The notes: a model not told the origin generated them from the sequence alone. Shown: positions 51,526-60,523, counted from the first letter of the stretch. The stretch: 64,000 nucleotides of DNA from Halobacteriales archaeon QS_1_68_17 (GCA_003021105.1 PXRG01000005.1:1-64000); one strand, 5' to 3'. Translations and numbers: made by a program.

Positions 51526-52140
51526 CGCGGCCCGGCAGAGCCGCGCGTTGAACTTTTTGCCGTCCCCGCCGTCGAGTGACACCCCCGACTTCCGCGCGGC
51601 GGCCACCACGTCGGCGGGCTCGGGCGAGCCGTCGAGCGACCCGAGAATCGACGCCAGCAGCCCCGTCACGACCGGCGCGGTGAAACTCGTCCCCGGGACG
51701 AGAAACGGGCCGCGGTCGTCGCTCGTCGGGTAGTGGACCCGCTCCGACTGGTCGTCCTCGACGTTCCCCGCCGCAGCGACGACCGTCAGGCCGCGCTCGG
51801 CCTCCATCCGGACCGCCCTGCGGACGCGATACCCCCGCCCTCGGTCGGGAATCCCGCGGAGACGTTCAGCAGGTCGACCCCGTCGTCGGACGCGTCTTCG
51901 ATCGGTTCGAGCAGGTCCGTCCCGTACTTCTGTTCGCCGCCCAGGAACTGGTAGAACCGGAACGTCGCCCCGCGCGCGAACGGCGAGTGCGCCCCGAAGA
52001 CCTACGTTCCGTGGTCGATCTGGTCCCGCCCGGTCGCGCCGGTGTACTCCCGCGGATCGCGGATCTCGTAGCGGTCGGCGACCGCCGTCGGGAATGGCGG
52101 TTCCACAACATACAAGCGGCGTGCAGCCAGGCACAGAACC
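51517..52140 (-). pseudogene. Subtilisin-like serine protease (S8) relic
   Basis: In minus-strand order the relic shows the active-site His region ('GATGRDQIDHGT', then a TAG stop, then 'VFGAHSPFARGATFRFYQFL'), a Walker-like middle 'DDGVDLLNVSAGFPTEGGG', and after a frameshift near 51830 the oxyanion Asn ('VVAAAGNVEDDQ') and the nucleophile Ser ('FLVPGTSFTAPVVTGLLASI'). The N-terminal third with the catalytic Asp is missing. At least one nonsense change and one frameshift make it inactive. Confidence 0.75.
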
Positions 52141-53037
52141 ATGCTGGACGAGTTGCTCGGGCGGGCGGCGCTGAAAGACCGGATCGCGGACCTCGAGGAG
52201 GAAACGCGCCACCTCCAGCGGGAACTGGAGGCCGAACGCGAGCGCCGCGCCGACGCGGTCACCGCCCGCCAGGAGGCCCAGGAGCGGGCCAACCGCCTCG
52301 AAGACCGGATCGCCGACCTGGAGGGGCGGGTCGAGCGCCGGACCGAAAGCGGGGGCCGGTCCGCGGAGTACCGCCGGACCGAAACGGCCAGCGTGGACCG
52401 CGTCGACGAGGTACTCGACCGGCTCGGATCGGTCTCGACCGGGCCGGAGGGGGCGCTCACCGCCTACGTCGCCGCCGGCACCGATCTCCCCGGGACCGTC
52501 CGCGAGGCGTTCGGCGACCGCGCGCCGCTGGTCGCGCGGGCGGCCCCCTGTCTGGCCCTGACCGACGACGCCGGCCTCGTGAGCGCCGCGCTCTCGGTCC
52601 CGGTGCCGCCGGAGCCGTTCGTCGAGTGGGGCGACGGCTTCGCCATAGAGCGGTCGTGGTTCCGGCCGACCGGCGCGTTTACGCTGGCCCTAGTCCGGTC
52701 GGACCTGTTCGCGATGGGCGAGTACGAGGACCGTACCAGGACCGCCTTCTACGGGTTCCGGGGCGACCTGGCGGAGAACCACTCGAAGGGCGGCTTCTCC
52801 CAGTCCCGGTTCGAGCGGCTGCGGGACGAACAGGTCGACGACCACGTCGAGCGGTGTCTGGCGGCCGTCCGGGAGCGGGACACCGACCGGCTGTACGTCG
52901 TCGGCGAGCACAGCCTCCTCGACTCCTTCGCGGACGTGGCCGACGCGACCGCGACCGTCGACGCCACCGGCGATCCCGAGGGGGCGCTGGCCGACGCGGT
53001 CTACGAGTTCTGGTCGGTGCGGGTGCGGGCGATCTGA
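52141..53037 (+). CDS. Vms1/Ankzf1-type peptidyl-tRNA release factor (VLRF1 domain)
   Basis: The 298-residue protein has an N-terminal coiled coil (about 15-70, 'LKDRIADLEEETRHLQRELE') and then an eRF1-like domain with 'HSKGGFSQSRFERLRDEQVD', in which the Gln of GxxQ is the catalytic residue of Vms1/ANKZF1. These proteins cut the ester of stalled peptidyl-tRNA on 50S/60S subunits. 'AFYGFRGDLAENHSKGG' is typical of the archaeal branch. Ribosome rescue is the likely role. It is divergent from the subtilase relic. Confidence 0.87.
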   Translation: MLDELLGRAALKDRIADLEEETRHLQRELEAERERRADAVTARQEAQERANRLEDRIADLEGRVERRTESGGRSAEYRRTETASVDRVDEVLDRLGSVSTGPEGALTAYVAAGTDLPGTVREAFGDRAPLVARAAPCLALTDDAGLVSAALSVPVPPEPFVEWGDGFAIERSWFRPTGAFTLALVRSDLFAMGEYEDRTRTAFYGFRGDLAENHSKGGFSQSRFERLRDEQVDDHVERCLAAVRERDTDRLYVVGEHSLLDSFADVADATATVDATGDPEGALADAVYEFWSVRVRAI

Positions 53038-53106
53038 GTGCCCTCGTCCGGTCCCGGGGGGTCGAGGGGCTCCCGTCCCGTTCCGGTAGGCATTTCGACG
53101 TCTGAT

Positions 53107-53213
53107 AGTGATTGTTGCGATTATTTTCGCGACCACGTCACGTGAACGGTTGGTTCGCGGGCTGAAGCCCACGAATTGTGACTCCTCGGCGGTAAAGAGT
53201 CGCAACAATCACT
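53107..53213. mobile_element. 107-bp MITE-like element with terminal inverted repeats
   Basis: AGTGATTGTTGCGA at 53107-53120 is matched by its exact reverse complement at 53200-53213. Inside is a further hairpin (GGGCTGAAGCCC). There is no coding sequence of its own. No clear target duplication is seen. Confidence 0.7.
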
Positions 53214-53803
53214 GTGACACGGCAGCCCTACCGATAGACGCGCGGGTACGAGCGCACGCCTCCCAGCACGAGGCCAGCCGATCGCTGTTCGGCACGGCCC
53301 GTGGGCGAGTGCTGGACGTGGCGTGTGGACTGGGTCTCAACCGCCTGTACCTCCCCGAGACGGTCGAGTACGTCGGCGTCGACGTCAGCCCGGCGATGCT
53401 GGCGAGAGCCGAACGGCGGTTCGAGGGTCTCGAACGCGGCGACACGCTCCGCGAGATGGACGCCCAGGACCTCGCGTTCCCCGACGACAGCTTCGATACG
53501 GTGATCTCGTCGCTCTCGACCTGCACCGTCCCCGATCCGGTGGCCGCGCTCCGCGAGATGGCGCGGGTCTGCCGGCCGGACGGCCGGATACTGCTCGTCG
53601 AGCACGGCCGGAGCGACGTCGGTGCGATCGCCCGGTTCCAGGACTGGCGTGCCGACGCCCACTACCGGGCAGAGGGGTGGCGGTGGAACCAGGAGCCGCT
53701 CGAACTCGTCGACCGTGCGGGGCTGTCCGTTCGCGGGATCACGACGGGCCTGCTCGGGATCGTGACCGCCATCGAGGCGACTCCTCCGGGAGGGGACGGA
53801 TAG
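53108..53803 (+). CDS. Class I SAM-dependent methyltransferase, 5' end replaced by a MITE
   Basis: From about residue 50 the protein is a normal UbiE-like methyltransferase: SAM motif I 'GRVLDVACGLGLNRLYLP', 'VEYVGVDVSPAMLARAERRF' and 'LAFPDDSFDTVISSLSTCTV'. The upstream 35 codons ('MIVAIIFATTSRERLVRGLK') come from the 107-bp MITE-like element, and the first GTG lies in its inverted repeat. The native N-terminal helix seems lost, and no good start lies between 53213 and the SAM motif. The SAM fold itself is complete, so the product might still work if translated. Confidence 0.65.
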   Translation: MIVAIIFATTSRERLVRGLKPTNCDSSAVKSRNNHCDTAALPIDARVRAHASQHEASRSLFGTARGRVLDVACGLGLNRLYLPETVEYVGVDVSPAMLARAERRFEGLERGDTLREMDAQDLAFPDDSFDTVISSLSTCTVPDPVAALREMARVCRPDGRILLVEHGRSDVGAIARFQDWRADAHYRAEGWRWNQEPLELVDRAGLSVRGITTGLLGIVTAIEATPPGGDG

Positions 53804-53845
53804 CGGGCGTCGGCCCGGCAGACTGGCTGCCCGTCCGGATCAAAG

Positions 53846-53855
53846 AGTTAAGCAC
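53846..53855 (+). promoter_or_regulatory. TATA-like box of the dgcN-dgcA operon
   Basis: 'agttaagcac' lies about 23-32 bp upstream of ATG 53878, at leaderless spacing. Confidence 0.35.
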
Positions 53856-53877
53856 GTCCCGGTTGTGACTTCGAGAC

Positions 53878-54888
53878 ATGCGCGTAGCCATTCTGGCCCA
53901 CGGGAAGTTCCCGGACGACGCCAAGACGGCCGTCGGCATCCTCCAGTACGGCGAGCACGACGTAGCGGCCGTCCTCGACCGCGACCGGCCGGGCGAGCGG
54001 GTTTGCGACTTCCTGCCGGACGTCCAGGATGCCCCCATCGCGGGGACCATCGACGACGTCGAGGGGCCGCTCGACGCGCTGATCGTCGGCATCGCGCCAA
54101 TCGGCGGCGGGTTCGACGAGACCTGGCGGCCCGACGTCGTCGGCGCGCTCGAACGCGGCTGTGACGTCATCGCCGGTCTCCACTACTTCCTCGCGGACGA
54201 CGAGGAGTTCCGGGCGCTGGCCGACGAGCACGGCTGCGAACTCCGGGACGTGCGCCGGCCGCCGCCGGATCTGACGGTCGCCGCGGGCACCGCCCGCGAG
54301 GTCGACGCCGAGGTGGTGCTGACGGTCGGGACCGACTGCTCGACCGGCAAGATGACCGCGACGATGGAACTGGTCGAGGCCGCCCGCGACCGCGGGTGGG
54401 ACGCGGGGTTCGTCCCGACGGGCCAGACCGGCGCGATGATCGCCGGCGGCGGCATCGTCGTCGACCGGACGATCAGCGACTTCACCGCCGGCGCGGTCGA
54501 GCGGATGGTCACCGAGCGCGGGGACCGCGACTACCTCTTCGTCGAGGGCCAGGGCGCGATTACCCACCCGGCCTACTCGGCGGTGACCTGTGGCATCCTC
54601 CACGGCGCGATGCCCGACGCGCTGGTGCTGTGCCACGAGGCCGGCCGCGACGCGATCCACGGCTACGAGTCGTTCCCGATCCCGCACCCCTCGACGCACG
54701 TCGCCCTCTACGAGGACCTGGCCGCGCCGGTCCGCGGGACCGAGGTGGTCGCCGGCGCGCTCAACACCCGGCACGTCGACGACGAGGCCGCGGCCCGCGA
54801 GGCGGTCGCGGACTTCGGCGACGCGATCGACGCGCCGGCGACCGACCCCGTCCGGTTCGACGTCGGGGAGGTGCTCGACGCGCTGTGA
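53878..54888 (+). CDS. dgcN: DUF1611 protein, DgcN-type N-acetyltransferase
   Basis: This 336-residue protein has an N-terminal Rossmann-like domain ('VGIAPIGGGFDETWRPDVVG') and a P-loop-like C-terminal domain ('LTVGTDCSTGKMTATMELVE', 'FVPTGQTGAMIAGGGIVVD'). DgcN is reported to acetylate D-glutamate before DgcA, the partner epimerase, acts. The next gene is DgcA-like and overlaps by GTGA, which strongly supports the pair. Confidence 0.87.
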   Translation: MRVAILAHGKFPDDAKTAVGILQYGEHDVAAVLDRDRPGERVCDFLPDVQDAPIAGTIDDVEGPLDALIVGIAPIGGGFDETWRPDVVGALERGCDVIAGLHYFLADDEEFRALADEHGCELRDVRRPPPDLTVAAGTAREVDAEVVLTVGTDCSTGKMTATMELVEAARDRGWDAGFVPTGQTGAMIAGGGIVVDRTISDFTAGAVERMVTERGDRDYLFVEGQGAITHPAYSAVTCGILHGAMPDALVLCHEAGRDAIHGYESFPIPHPSTHVALYEDLAAPVRGTEVVAGALNTRHVDDEAAAREAVADFGDAIDAPATDPVRFDVGEVLDAL

Positions 54889-55928
54889 CGCTCGCCGCCG
54901 ACTTCGAGCGGGTGGAGCTCCCGCTCGAACACGACTTCACGATCGCCAGAGGGACCCAGTCGACTGCCGAGAACGTTCTCGTCCGGATCACCGACGACCG
55001 GGGCCGGACGGGCGTCGGCGCGGCCGCTCCCTCCGGGCGGTACGGCGAGACGCCGGCGACGGTGACGGCGGTCCTGCCGGACCTGCTGGCGGCCGTCGAG
55101 TCCGTCGGCGACCCGCTGGCACTCCAGCGGATCGAGCGCGAGATGGCCGACCTGGTCGCGGGCAACGGCGCGGCCCGGTGTGCCGTCGACGTCGCGCTCC
55201 ACGACCTCGCGGCGACGCAACTCGACTTGCCCCTCTACCGGTATCTCGGCCTCGACCCGGAGCGGTCGGTCACCACCTCCTTTACAGTCGGCCTCGACGA
55301 CACCGAACGGATGCGCGAGAAGGCCGCGGCAGCCGCCGACGCGGGCTACCCGATCCTGAAGGTGAAACTCGGGACGGACCGCGACCGGGAGGTGGTCGCG
55401 GCGGTCCGGGAGGCCGCGCCGGACGCGACCCTCCGGGTCGACGCCAACGAGGCCTGGACGCCCCGGGAAGCCGTCACGAAGACCCGGTGGCTGGCCGAGG
55501 CGGGCGTCGAGTTCGTCGAACAGCCGGTCCCGGCCGACGACCCCGACGGCCTGGCGTTCGTCCGCGAGCGGGGCGACCTCCCGGTCGCGGCCGACGAGTC
55601 CTGCGTGACCCTCGCGGACGTGCCACAGGTCGCCGGCACCGCCGACATCGCCACCATCAAACTCACGAAGGCCGGCGGACTCCGGGAGACGGTCCGGATG
55701 ATTCACGCCGCGCGCGCCCACGGGCTGGCGGTGATGCTCGGCTGCATGATCGCCAGCGACGCCCTCATGGCCGCGGGCGCTCACCTCGCGCCGCTTTTGG
55801 ACTACGCGGACCTCGACGGGTCGCTCCTGCTGGCCGACGACCCCTACGAGGGCGTGCCGATGCCCGACGGCCGGATCGAACTGGCCGCGCTCGACCGGCC
55901 GGGGACCGGCGCACGCCCGGCCGACTAG
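54885..55928 (+). CDS. dgcA: DgcA-type enolase-superfamily epimerase/racemase (dipeptide epimerase group)
   Basis: The 347-residue enolase-superfamily protein has the two catalytic Lys of the muconate-lactonizing/dipeptide-epimerase group ('PILKVKLGTDRDRE' and 'ATIKLTKAGGLRETV') and metal ligands in 'LRVDANEAW', 'VEFVEQPVP' and 'VAADESCVTLADV'. It acts with DgcN to turn N-acyl-D-Glu into the L form; L-Ala-D/L-Glu epimerase is the other possibility. GTG 54885 overlaps the previous stop, as usual in this pair. Confidence 0.88.
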   Translation: MTLAADFERVELPLEHDFTIARGTQSTAENVLVRITDDRGRTGVGAAAPSGRYGETPATVTAVLPDLLAAVESVGDPLALQRIEREMADLVAGNGAARCAVDVALHDLAATQLDLPLYRYLGLDPERSVTTSFTVGLDDTERMREKAAAAADAGYPILKVKLGTDRDREVVAAVREAAPDATLRVDANEAWTPREAVTKTRWLAEAGVEFVEQPVPADDPDGLAFVRERGDLPVAADESCVTLADVPQVAGTADIATIKLTKAGGLRETVRMIHAARAHGLAVMLGCMIASDALMAAGAHLAPLLDYADLDGSLLLADDPYEGVPMPDGRIELAALDRPGTGARPAD

Positions 55929-56140
55929 GTCGGCGATCCCTCCTCCGTCCCGGCTGCCCCCCCGCCAGCGGTCCGCTCTCTGATCCGGCCGATCACCTCG
56001 TAGGGAAAGAAGTCCCGCCCGCCCTCGCGGGTTACCCGGACACCGGAATCGTAGAACTCGACGCTGTCGGTCCGGAGCGGGGGGTCGATGCCCGCGACGC
56101 GGTCGCGGAAGTAGACGACGTAGCGTTCGTCCGTGCCCAT
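55925..56140 (-). CDS. Small hypothetical protein
   Basis: The 71-residue protein (or 74 from 56149) begins 'MGTDERYVVYFRDRVAGIDP'. It has a beta-rich middle ('SVEFYDSGVRVTREGGRDFF') and a Gly-rich tail. It matches no family that I know. Its stop overlaps the stop of dgcA by 4 bp. Codon use is that of a real gene. Confidence 0.6.
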   Translation of the reverse strand: MGTDERYVVYFRDRVAGIDPPLRTDSVEFYDSGVRVTREGGRDFFPYEVIGRIRERTAGGGAAGTEEGSPT

Positions 56141-56239
56141 TGCGAACACCGTCCCGACATACGGCGGCGCGGCTCTTGTCCGCGCGGTCGCTCTCCGGGT
56201 GGGCCAGCCGCGTGCCGCGGGGCGTGACCCCAGGGCAGG

Positions 56240-57049
56240 TCAGTCCTCCGGCCACTCATCGGCCGCGAGGGCGTCGCCGTCGAGGAAGGCGTCGATGCCC
56301 GCGCGGGCGTCCGCGGTCGCACACAGGGCCGCGAACTGCTCGTTGGAGTACTCGAGCGCCTCGCCGTAGTCGCGTTCGGTCATCTCGTAGAACGCCCGCT
56401 TGCCCATCCCGACGGCGACGGGGCTCTTGGCGGCGATGGTCTCCGCGAGGTCGACGGCGGCGTCGACGTGCTCGCCGGCGGGGACGACGCGGTTCACCAG
56501 CCCCCAGTCGGCCGCCGTCTCCGCGTCGATCAGGTCGCCCGTCAGGAGCAGTTCGAGCGCGCGCTTCCGGGGCAGCGAGTGCATCAGCGGGACGGCCGGT
56601 CCCATACAGAACAGCCCCACCTTCGGCGCGGTCGCCCCGAACTTCGTCCCCGCGGCGGCCACCGCGAGGTCGCAGGCGGCGACCAGCCCGATCCCGTTGG
56701 CGGCGGCGTGGCCGTGGGCGGCGGCGATCACGGGCGTCTCCATCTCCGTGACCGTGTGGAACGGCTCCTCCATGCGGGTAACCCACGCCTCGTAGTCGGC
56801 CTCGGCGTCGTGGTCGGCGTGTTCCGAGAGGTCGATGCCGGCCGAGAAGGCGTCGCCCGCGCCGTCGACGACGACCGCCCGCACACCGTCGGTGGCGTCG
56901 AGTTCCCGGAGCGCGGCGTCCAGTTCCTCGGCGAGGCGCGTGCTGAAGGTGTTCATCGCCTCCGGGCGGGCGAGCGTGATCCGGCCCACGTACCCCTCGC
57001 GCCCGAGTTCGACCGTTTCGTACTCACGACTGGCTGGATCGGCAGTCAT
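56240..57049 (-). CDS. Enoyl-CoA hydratase/isomerase (crotonase) family protein
   Basis: The 269-residue protein has the crotonase CoA site and oxyanion loop ('GDAFSAGIDLSEHADHDAEA', 'AHGHAAANGIGLVAACDLAV'). The loop that normally carries the first catalytic Glu reads 'KVGLFCMGPAVPLMHSLPRK', resembling ECHDC3-like proteins, so it may not be a typical hydratase. It may act in fatty acid or amino acid breakdown. ATG 57049 fits the family length. Confidence 0.87.
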   Translation of the reverse strand: MTADPASREYETVELGREGYVGRITLARPEAMNTFSTRLAEELDAALRELDATDGVRAVVVDGAGDAFSAGIDLSEHADHDAEADYEAWVTRMEEPFHTVTEMETPVIAAAHGHAAANGIGLVAACDLAVAAAGTKFGATAPKVGLFCMGPAVPLMHSLPRKRALELLLTGDLIDAETAADWGLVNRVVPAGEHVDAAVDLAETIAAKSPVAVGMGKRAFYEMTERDYGEALEYSNEQFAALCATADARAGIDAFLDGDALAADEWPED

Positions 57050-57076
57050 GTCGCGTAGCTATTCCGGTGCCCGGTA

Positions 57077-58636
57077 TTAAGTGTCCGCGTCCGGGGCCGG
57101 CCAGTCGGCGAACGAGTCGCGCTCGCGGCTCAGGCGGAGGTACTCGCGCTGGGTCGCGGTGACCGCCGCCGGGAGCGACGCGCCGCCGTCGAGGCGGCGG
57201 CGGACCCCCCGGAGCTTCCAGGTAGCGGGCGTCTCGCGGGCCTCCCAGCGCGCCCGGGCCGGCGCGAGGGCCGCCTCGGCCGCCGACGCCGAGAAGCCCT
57301 GTTCGGTCAGTCCCCGCCGGGCCACCGCGAAGAGGTCCTCGTAGACCACGGCCGGGTCGGCGGTGCGCTCGCCTTCTGCGGTCAGCCAGTCGACGTCCGC
57401 CTCGATGCCGTCCGCGACGGCGCGGTAGAAACTGTCCCGCGCGGCCGTCCACGGGAGGTCGGTCAGGGGGTGGTCGGTCACGACGACCCCCCTGATGACG
57501 CCCGCGGTGAGACAGAGAAAGCTGATCGTGTCGGCCGTCGTCGGCTGTGTCGGGAGCGGGCGGTACTCGATGCGGAGCGAGCGCTCGTCGCCGGCCCCGT
57601 CGACCGGATCGCCGCCGACGACCGGCCGGAGCCACCGCCAGTAGGTGCCCCGCTTGTAGTCGAACTCCGGGAAGCGGTCGGCGAAGTCGCCGTCGCCGTC
57701 GTCGTCCCCGTCCCCTTTTCGGTCGTTCGCCCATTCGCTGAGAAACGGCGCGAAGACCTCGTCGTCGAGGATGTGGTCGACGAGGTCCGCCGTCTCCGTC
57801 AGGTCGTCGGGCACGCGCACTTTCGGGTTCGCCGTCCGGTTCATCGACTGCTCGAAGGCGGCGATCCGGAGTTCGTGGTGGGTCTCGTCGAGCAACGCGT
57901 CGGGGTCGTCGACCGCGTTGTACAGGTCCGGCGGGAGCAACGGCGAGTTCGTCGCCAGCGCTGTCAGCGGCCCCAGCGTCCGGATGGCGGCGTTGTAGTA
58001 GTCGGGGAACGCGGCGACCGAGGGAATCTGCAGGTGGGGCTGGATCGACGTGGCCAGCGACTCGAAGAGGATCGTCGGAAACTCGTGGGCCGCTCCCGGC
58101 ACGTCGAAGTTGATCCGGCCGCCGGCGAGGCGGACCGCCTCGTTGTCGAGCGCGCAGTAGCGGGCGTTGGGCCGCATGTTCTGGGCTACCGAGACACCGT
58201 CGCGGTCCTCGGTCGCCGAGAGGTACCGTTCGCTCCCCTCGCCGGGCGGGACCGTCCACATCGCGTCGAGCGCCAGGTCGTACCCGGCCTCGTCGGCGGC
58301 CGCCCGCGCCCGCTCGGTCCCTGCCGCGACGGCCGCGGCCTGCTCGTCGATCCCGTCCGGGGTGAACCGGCTCGGGTCCGTGTTGAGTTCGGCGTTGTGC
58401 AACCCCAGTTCCTTGCCCGCGACGTCGAATACGGAGTCCGGCAGCGTCGCCAGGCGGTCGTCCCGGTCGACCGCGTACACCTCGATTTCGAGGCCGACGG
58501 CGAACCCCTCGTTGTCGAGCGTCCCGTCGTCGATGATCTCCCGAAGGAACCGTGCCTGCTCGCGGACCCGGCGGTCGAACTCCGGCCGGGTCTCCGGCGA
58601 GAGCGACCGTTCGACCAGGTCCGCGATGTCGGTCAT
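57077..58636 (-). CDS. Glutamate-cysteine ligase (GCS2) family protein, long form
   Basis: The 519-residue protein has the GCS2 carboxylate-amine ligase pattern: 'VGLEIEVYAVDRDDRLATL', 'GLHNAELNTDPSRFTPDGI', 'NMRPNARYCALDNEAVRLA' and 'SLRIEYRPLPTQPTTADTIS'. It is longer than the haloarchaeal GshA (about 350 residues), so it may make another gamma-glutamyl or amide compound. An acidic loop ('NDRKGDGDDDGDGDFADRFP') lies near residue 310. ATG 58636 is used. Confidence 0.82.
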   Translation of the reverse strand: MTDIADLVERSLSPETRPEFDRRVREQARFLREIIDDGTLDNEGFAVGLEIEVYAVDRDDRLATLPDSVFDVAGKELGLHNAELNTDPSRFTPDGIDEQAAAVAAGTERARAAADEAGYDLALDAMWTVPPGEGSERYLSATEDRDGVSVAQNMRPNARYCALDNEAVRLAGGRINFDVPGAAHEFPTILFESLATSIQPHLQIPSVAAFPDYYNAAIRTLGPLTALATNSPLLPPDLYNAVDDPDALLDETHHELRIAAFEQSMNRTANPKVRVPDDLTETADLVDHILDDEVFAPFLSEWANDRKGDGDDDGDGDFADRFPEFDYKRGTYWRWLRPVVGGDPVDGAGDERSLRIEYRPLPTQPTTADTISFLCLTAGVIRGVVVTDHPLTDLPWTAARDSFYRAVADGIEADVDWLTAEGERTADPAVVYEDLFAVARRGLTEQGFSASAAEAALAPARARWEARETPATWKLRGVRRRLDGGASLPAAVTATQREYLRLSRERDSFADWPAPDADT

Positions 58637-58780
58637 TGCCGAAACTGGCACGAGGCGGCGGTTTAGCTCTTACGACAGGCGACGCGTCCGGCGTCGCTCG
58701 CCGTTCCGGCGACGGGGCCCGGCCCTCGCCGCCCGCCGTCGCGCGTCCCCGTTATTCCGCGCCCCGTCCCCCGGGTCGGG

Positions 58781-60373
58781 TCAGCCGGGACAGTCGTACT
58801 GCAGGTGCCGGCTCCGCCGGATCGGCTCCCGGCCGTCGAGCCGGGTGGGCTGTTCGACGTAGTAGACTGCCAGCCCGACGAGGTCGTCGCTGTGGTCGGC
58901 GTTCCACCGCCGGCAGAGGTAGGCCGCGAACGCCCGCCGCAGGCCGTCGTCGTCGGCCCGGCGGACGTTCCCGAGGTACTTCCGCCAGCGGGCAGTCGGG
59001 TACGTCCGCGCCGGATCCGGCGGGCGGTCCCACGCGAGCGGGCCGCGCTGGAAGGCGTCGATCTGCCGGCCGGATTCCAGGCGACCGGGGACGACGTACC
59101 AGCCGTCCGCCCGCGGCGGGTACGGCGCGAACATGTCCCAGCGCCGATCCGCCGGGTCCGCGACCGACTGCACGCCCCCGGGCACGGGGACGAGTCCGAC
59201 CGTGGCGGCGTTCCAGGCGAGCATCGCAAAAAGCAGGACGGCGGCGACCGCGGGCGCGAGGCGTCGAGCCGCTCGCCCCGCCCGGTCGATTCCGGGCGTC
59301 CCCGGCATCGGAACTACCGCTATCGTCGGCTTCTGTCGGACGATCCGCCGGACGATTCCGCTCGCCCCGGTGTTGCTCTCTCGCCCCGACCGGCGTGAGC
59401 GCGTCGCCCGGCGAACCGAACGCATCGCCCGTCCGGTCCCGGTCCGTCGCGAGAGAGCCCGCCCGACGGCCGAGCGTTCCGCGGCGTCCCACGCCCGCCC
59501 GGGGACGAACGGGAGCAGGGCGGTCACCGAGACGGCGGGGAAGACGCCGACGCCGATCGTCAGCGCGATGCCGGCGTGCATCGCGGCGAACGCCGCCGCG
59601 AGCGCGGCGCGCCCCCACCCCGTCAGCAGTATCAGGAGCGGCGAACAGACCAGCAGTCCGAGCCACAGGCGGTCGAACGCGACCAAAAGCGCCGGGTAGT
59701 CGGCCAGGTAGTTCCCGAGCAGGACCGTGAACGCGTCGAGGCTGAAGGCGTACCGGACCGCCCGTCCGGCGACCCACCCGTCGCCACGGAGCTTCAGCGC
59801 CGCGTTGACGGCGTAGACGAGCACGACCTGGCAGAGCAGCCCCGCCGACGCGACGCCCGCTACCCGCTCCGGGCCGGTCGCTTTGCCGGGGTCCCCGCCG
59901 CTCGCGTCGACCGACCAGCGGCGACCGAGCGGGAGGAACGCCCCCCACAGCAGCAGGTGACGAAGGAGGACGTCGCCGCTGTTGAGCACGAACGGGTTCC
60001 GGGCCTGCAGCGACACCAGCAGGACGAACGAGGCGACCGTCGCCGGGCGCGTCCGGTAGCCCGCGAGCAACGCGAGCGCGAACGCGGCCGCGACCGCGAA
60101 CAGCAGCGCCTGCACCCACGCCTCGCCCGAGAGCGCGTGGATCGAGAGCGCGTGGTAGCCGGGCCGGCGCGCGCGGAGCGCGGCCCGCGGCAGGACGCCG
60201 GCGTCGGTGTAGAAGGCACCCAGCCAGCGCGCGCGCAACGCCAGGTCCGCCAGCAGGACGACCCCCAGCGCGACACGGAACGCGGCCAGCGCCCGGGCGT
60301 CGACGCCGACCCGCCGCGCGAGCGCCGCACGGCCCCGGTCGCGGAGCCGTGATCCGGCGTCCCGAATCTCCAT
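58781..60373 (-). CDS. HTTM-domain membrane protein (vitamin K carboxylase-like)
   Basis: The 530-residue protein has the HTTM domain (about 20-300) with several helices; 'FRVALGVVLLADLALRARWL' and 'YAVNAALKLRGDGWVAGRAV' are typical. The linker (about 310-370) is Arg-rich. A hydrophilic C-terminal domain (about 390-530, 'PPRADGWYVVPGRLESGRQI') follows one more helix. The HTTM family is named after vitamin K gamma-carboxylase, but most prokaryotic members have unknown roles. ATG 60373 is chosen. It is divergent from thrS. Confidence 0.82.
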   Translation of the reverse strand: MEIRDAGSRLRDRGRAALARRVGVDARALAAFRVALGVVLLADLALRARWLGAFYTDAGVLPRAALRARRPGYHALSIHALSGEAWVQALLFAVAAAFALALLAGYRTRPATVASFVLLVSLQARNPFVLNSGDVLLRHLLLWGAFLPLGRRWSVDASGGDPGKATGPERVAGVASAGLLCQVVLVYAVNAALKLRGDGWVAGRAVRYAFSLDAFTVLLGNYLADYPALLVAFDRLWLGLLVCSPLLILLTGWGRAALAAAFAAMHAGIALTIGVGVFPAVSVTALLPFVPGRAWDAAERSAVGRALSRRTGTGRAMRSVRRATRSRRSGRESNTGASGIVRRIVRQKPTIAVVPMPGTPGIDRAGRAARRLAPAVAAVLLFAMLAWNAATVGLVPVPGGVQSVADPADRRWDMFAPYPPRADGWYVVPGRLESGRQIDAFQRGPLAWDRPPDPARTYPTARWRKYLGNVRRADDDGLRRAFAAYLCRRWNADHSDDLVGLAVYYVEQPTRLDGREPIRRSRHLQYDCPG

Positions 60374-60523
60374 GCTGCCCCGGCTGAAGAGCGAACGGGA
60401 GAAAACCGTTTCGTCCGGGGTGGTGCGGGAGCGTGTGGGCGCGGGCACTCGCCCGGCGGACGGCCGTGCCCTCCGGCGCTCCGGCCGGGGGTCGGGCGGT
60501 TCGCACCGCCGGCGTCTCAACAC

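Noticed and set aside
56240-58651. Crotonase and GCS2-type genes as one pathway operon
   Set aside because: They are close on the same strand, but I know of no biochemical link, and the 27-bp gap alone is not enough.
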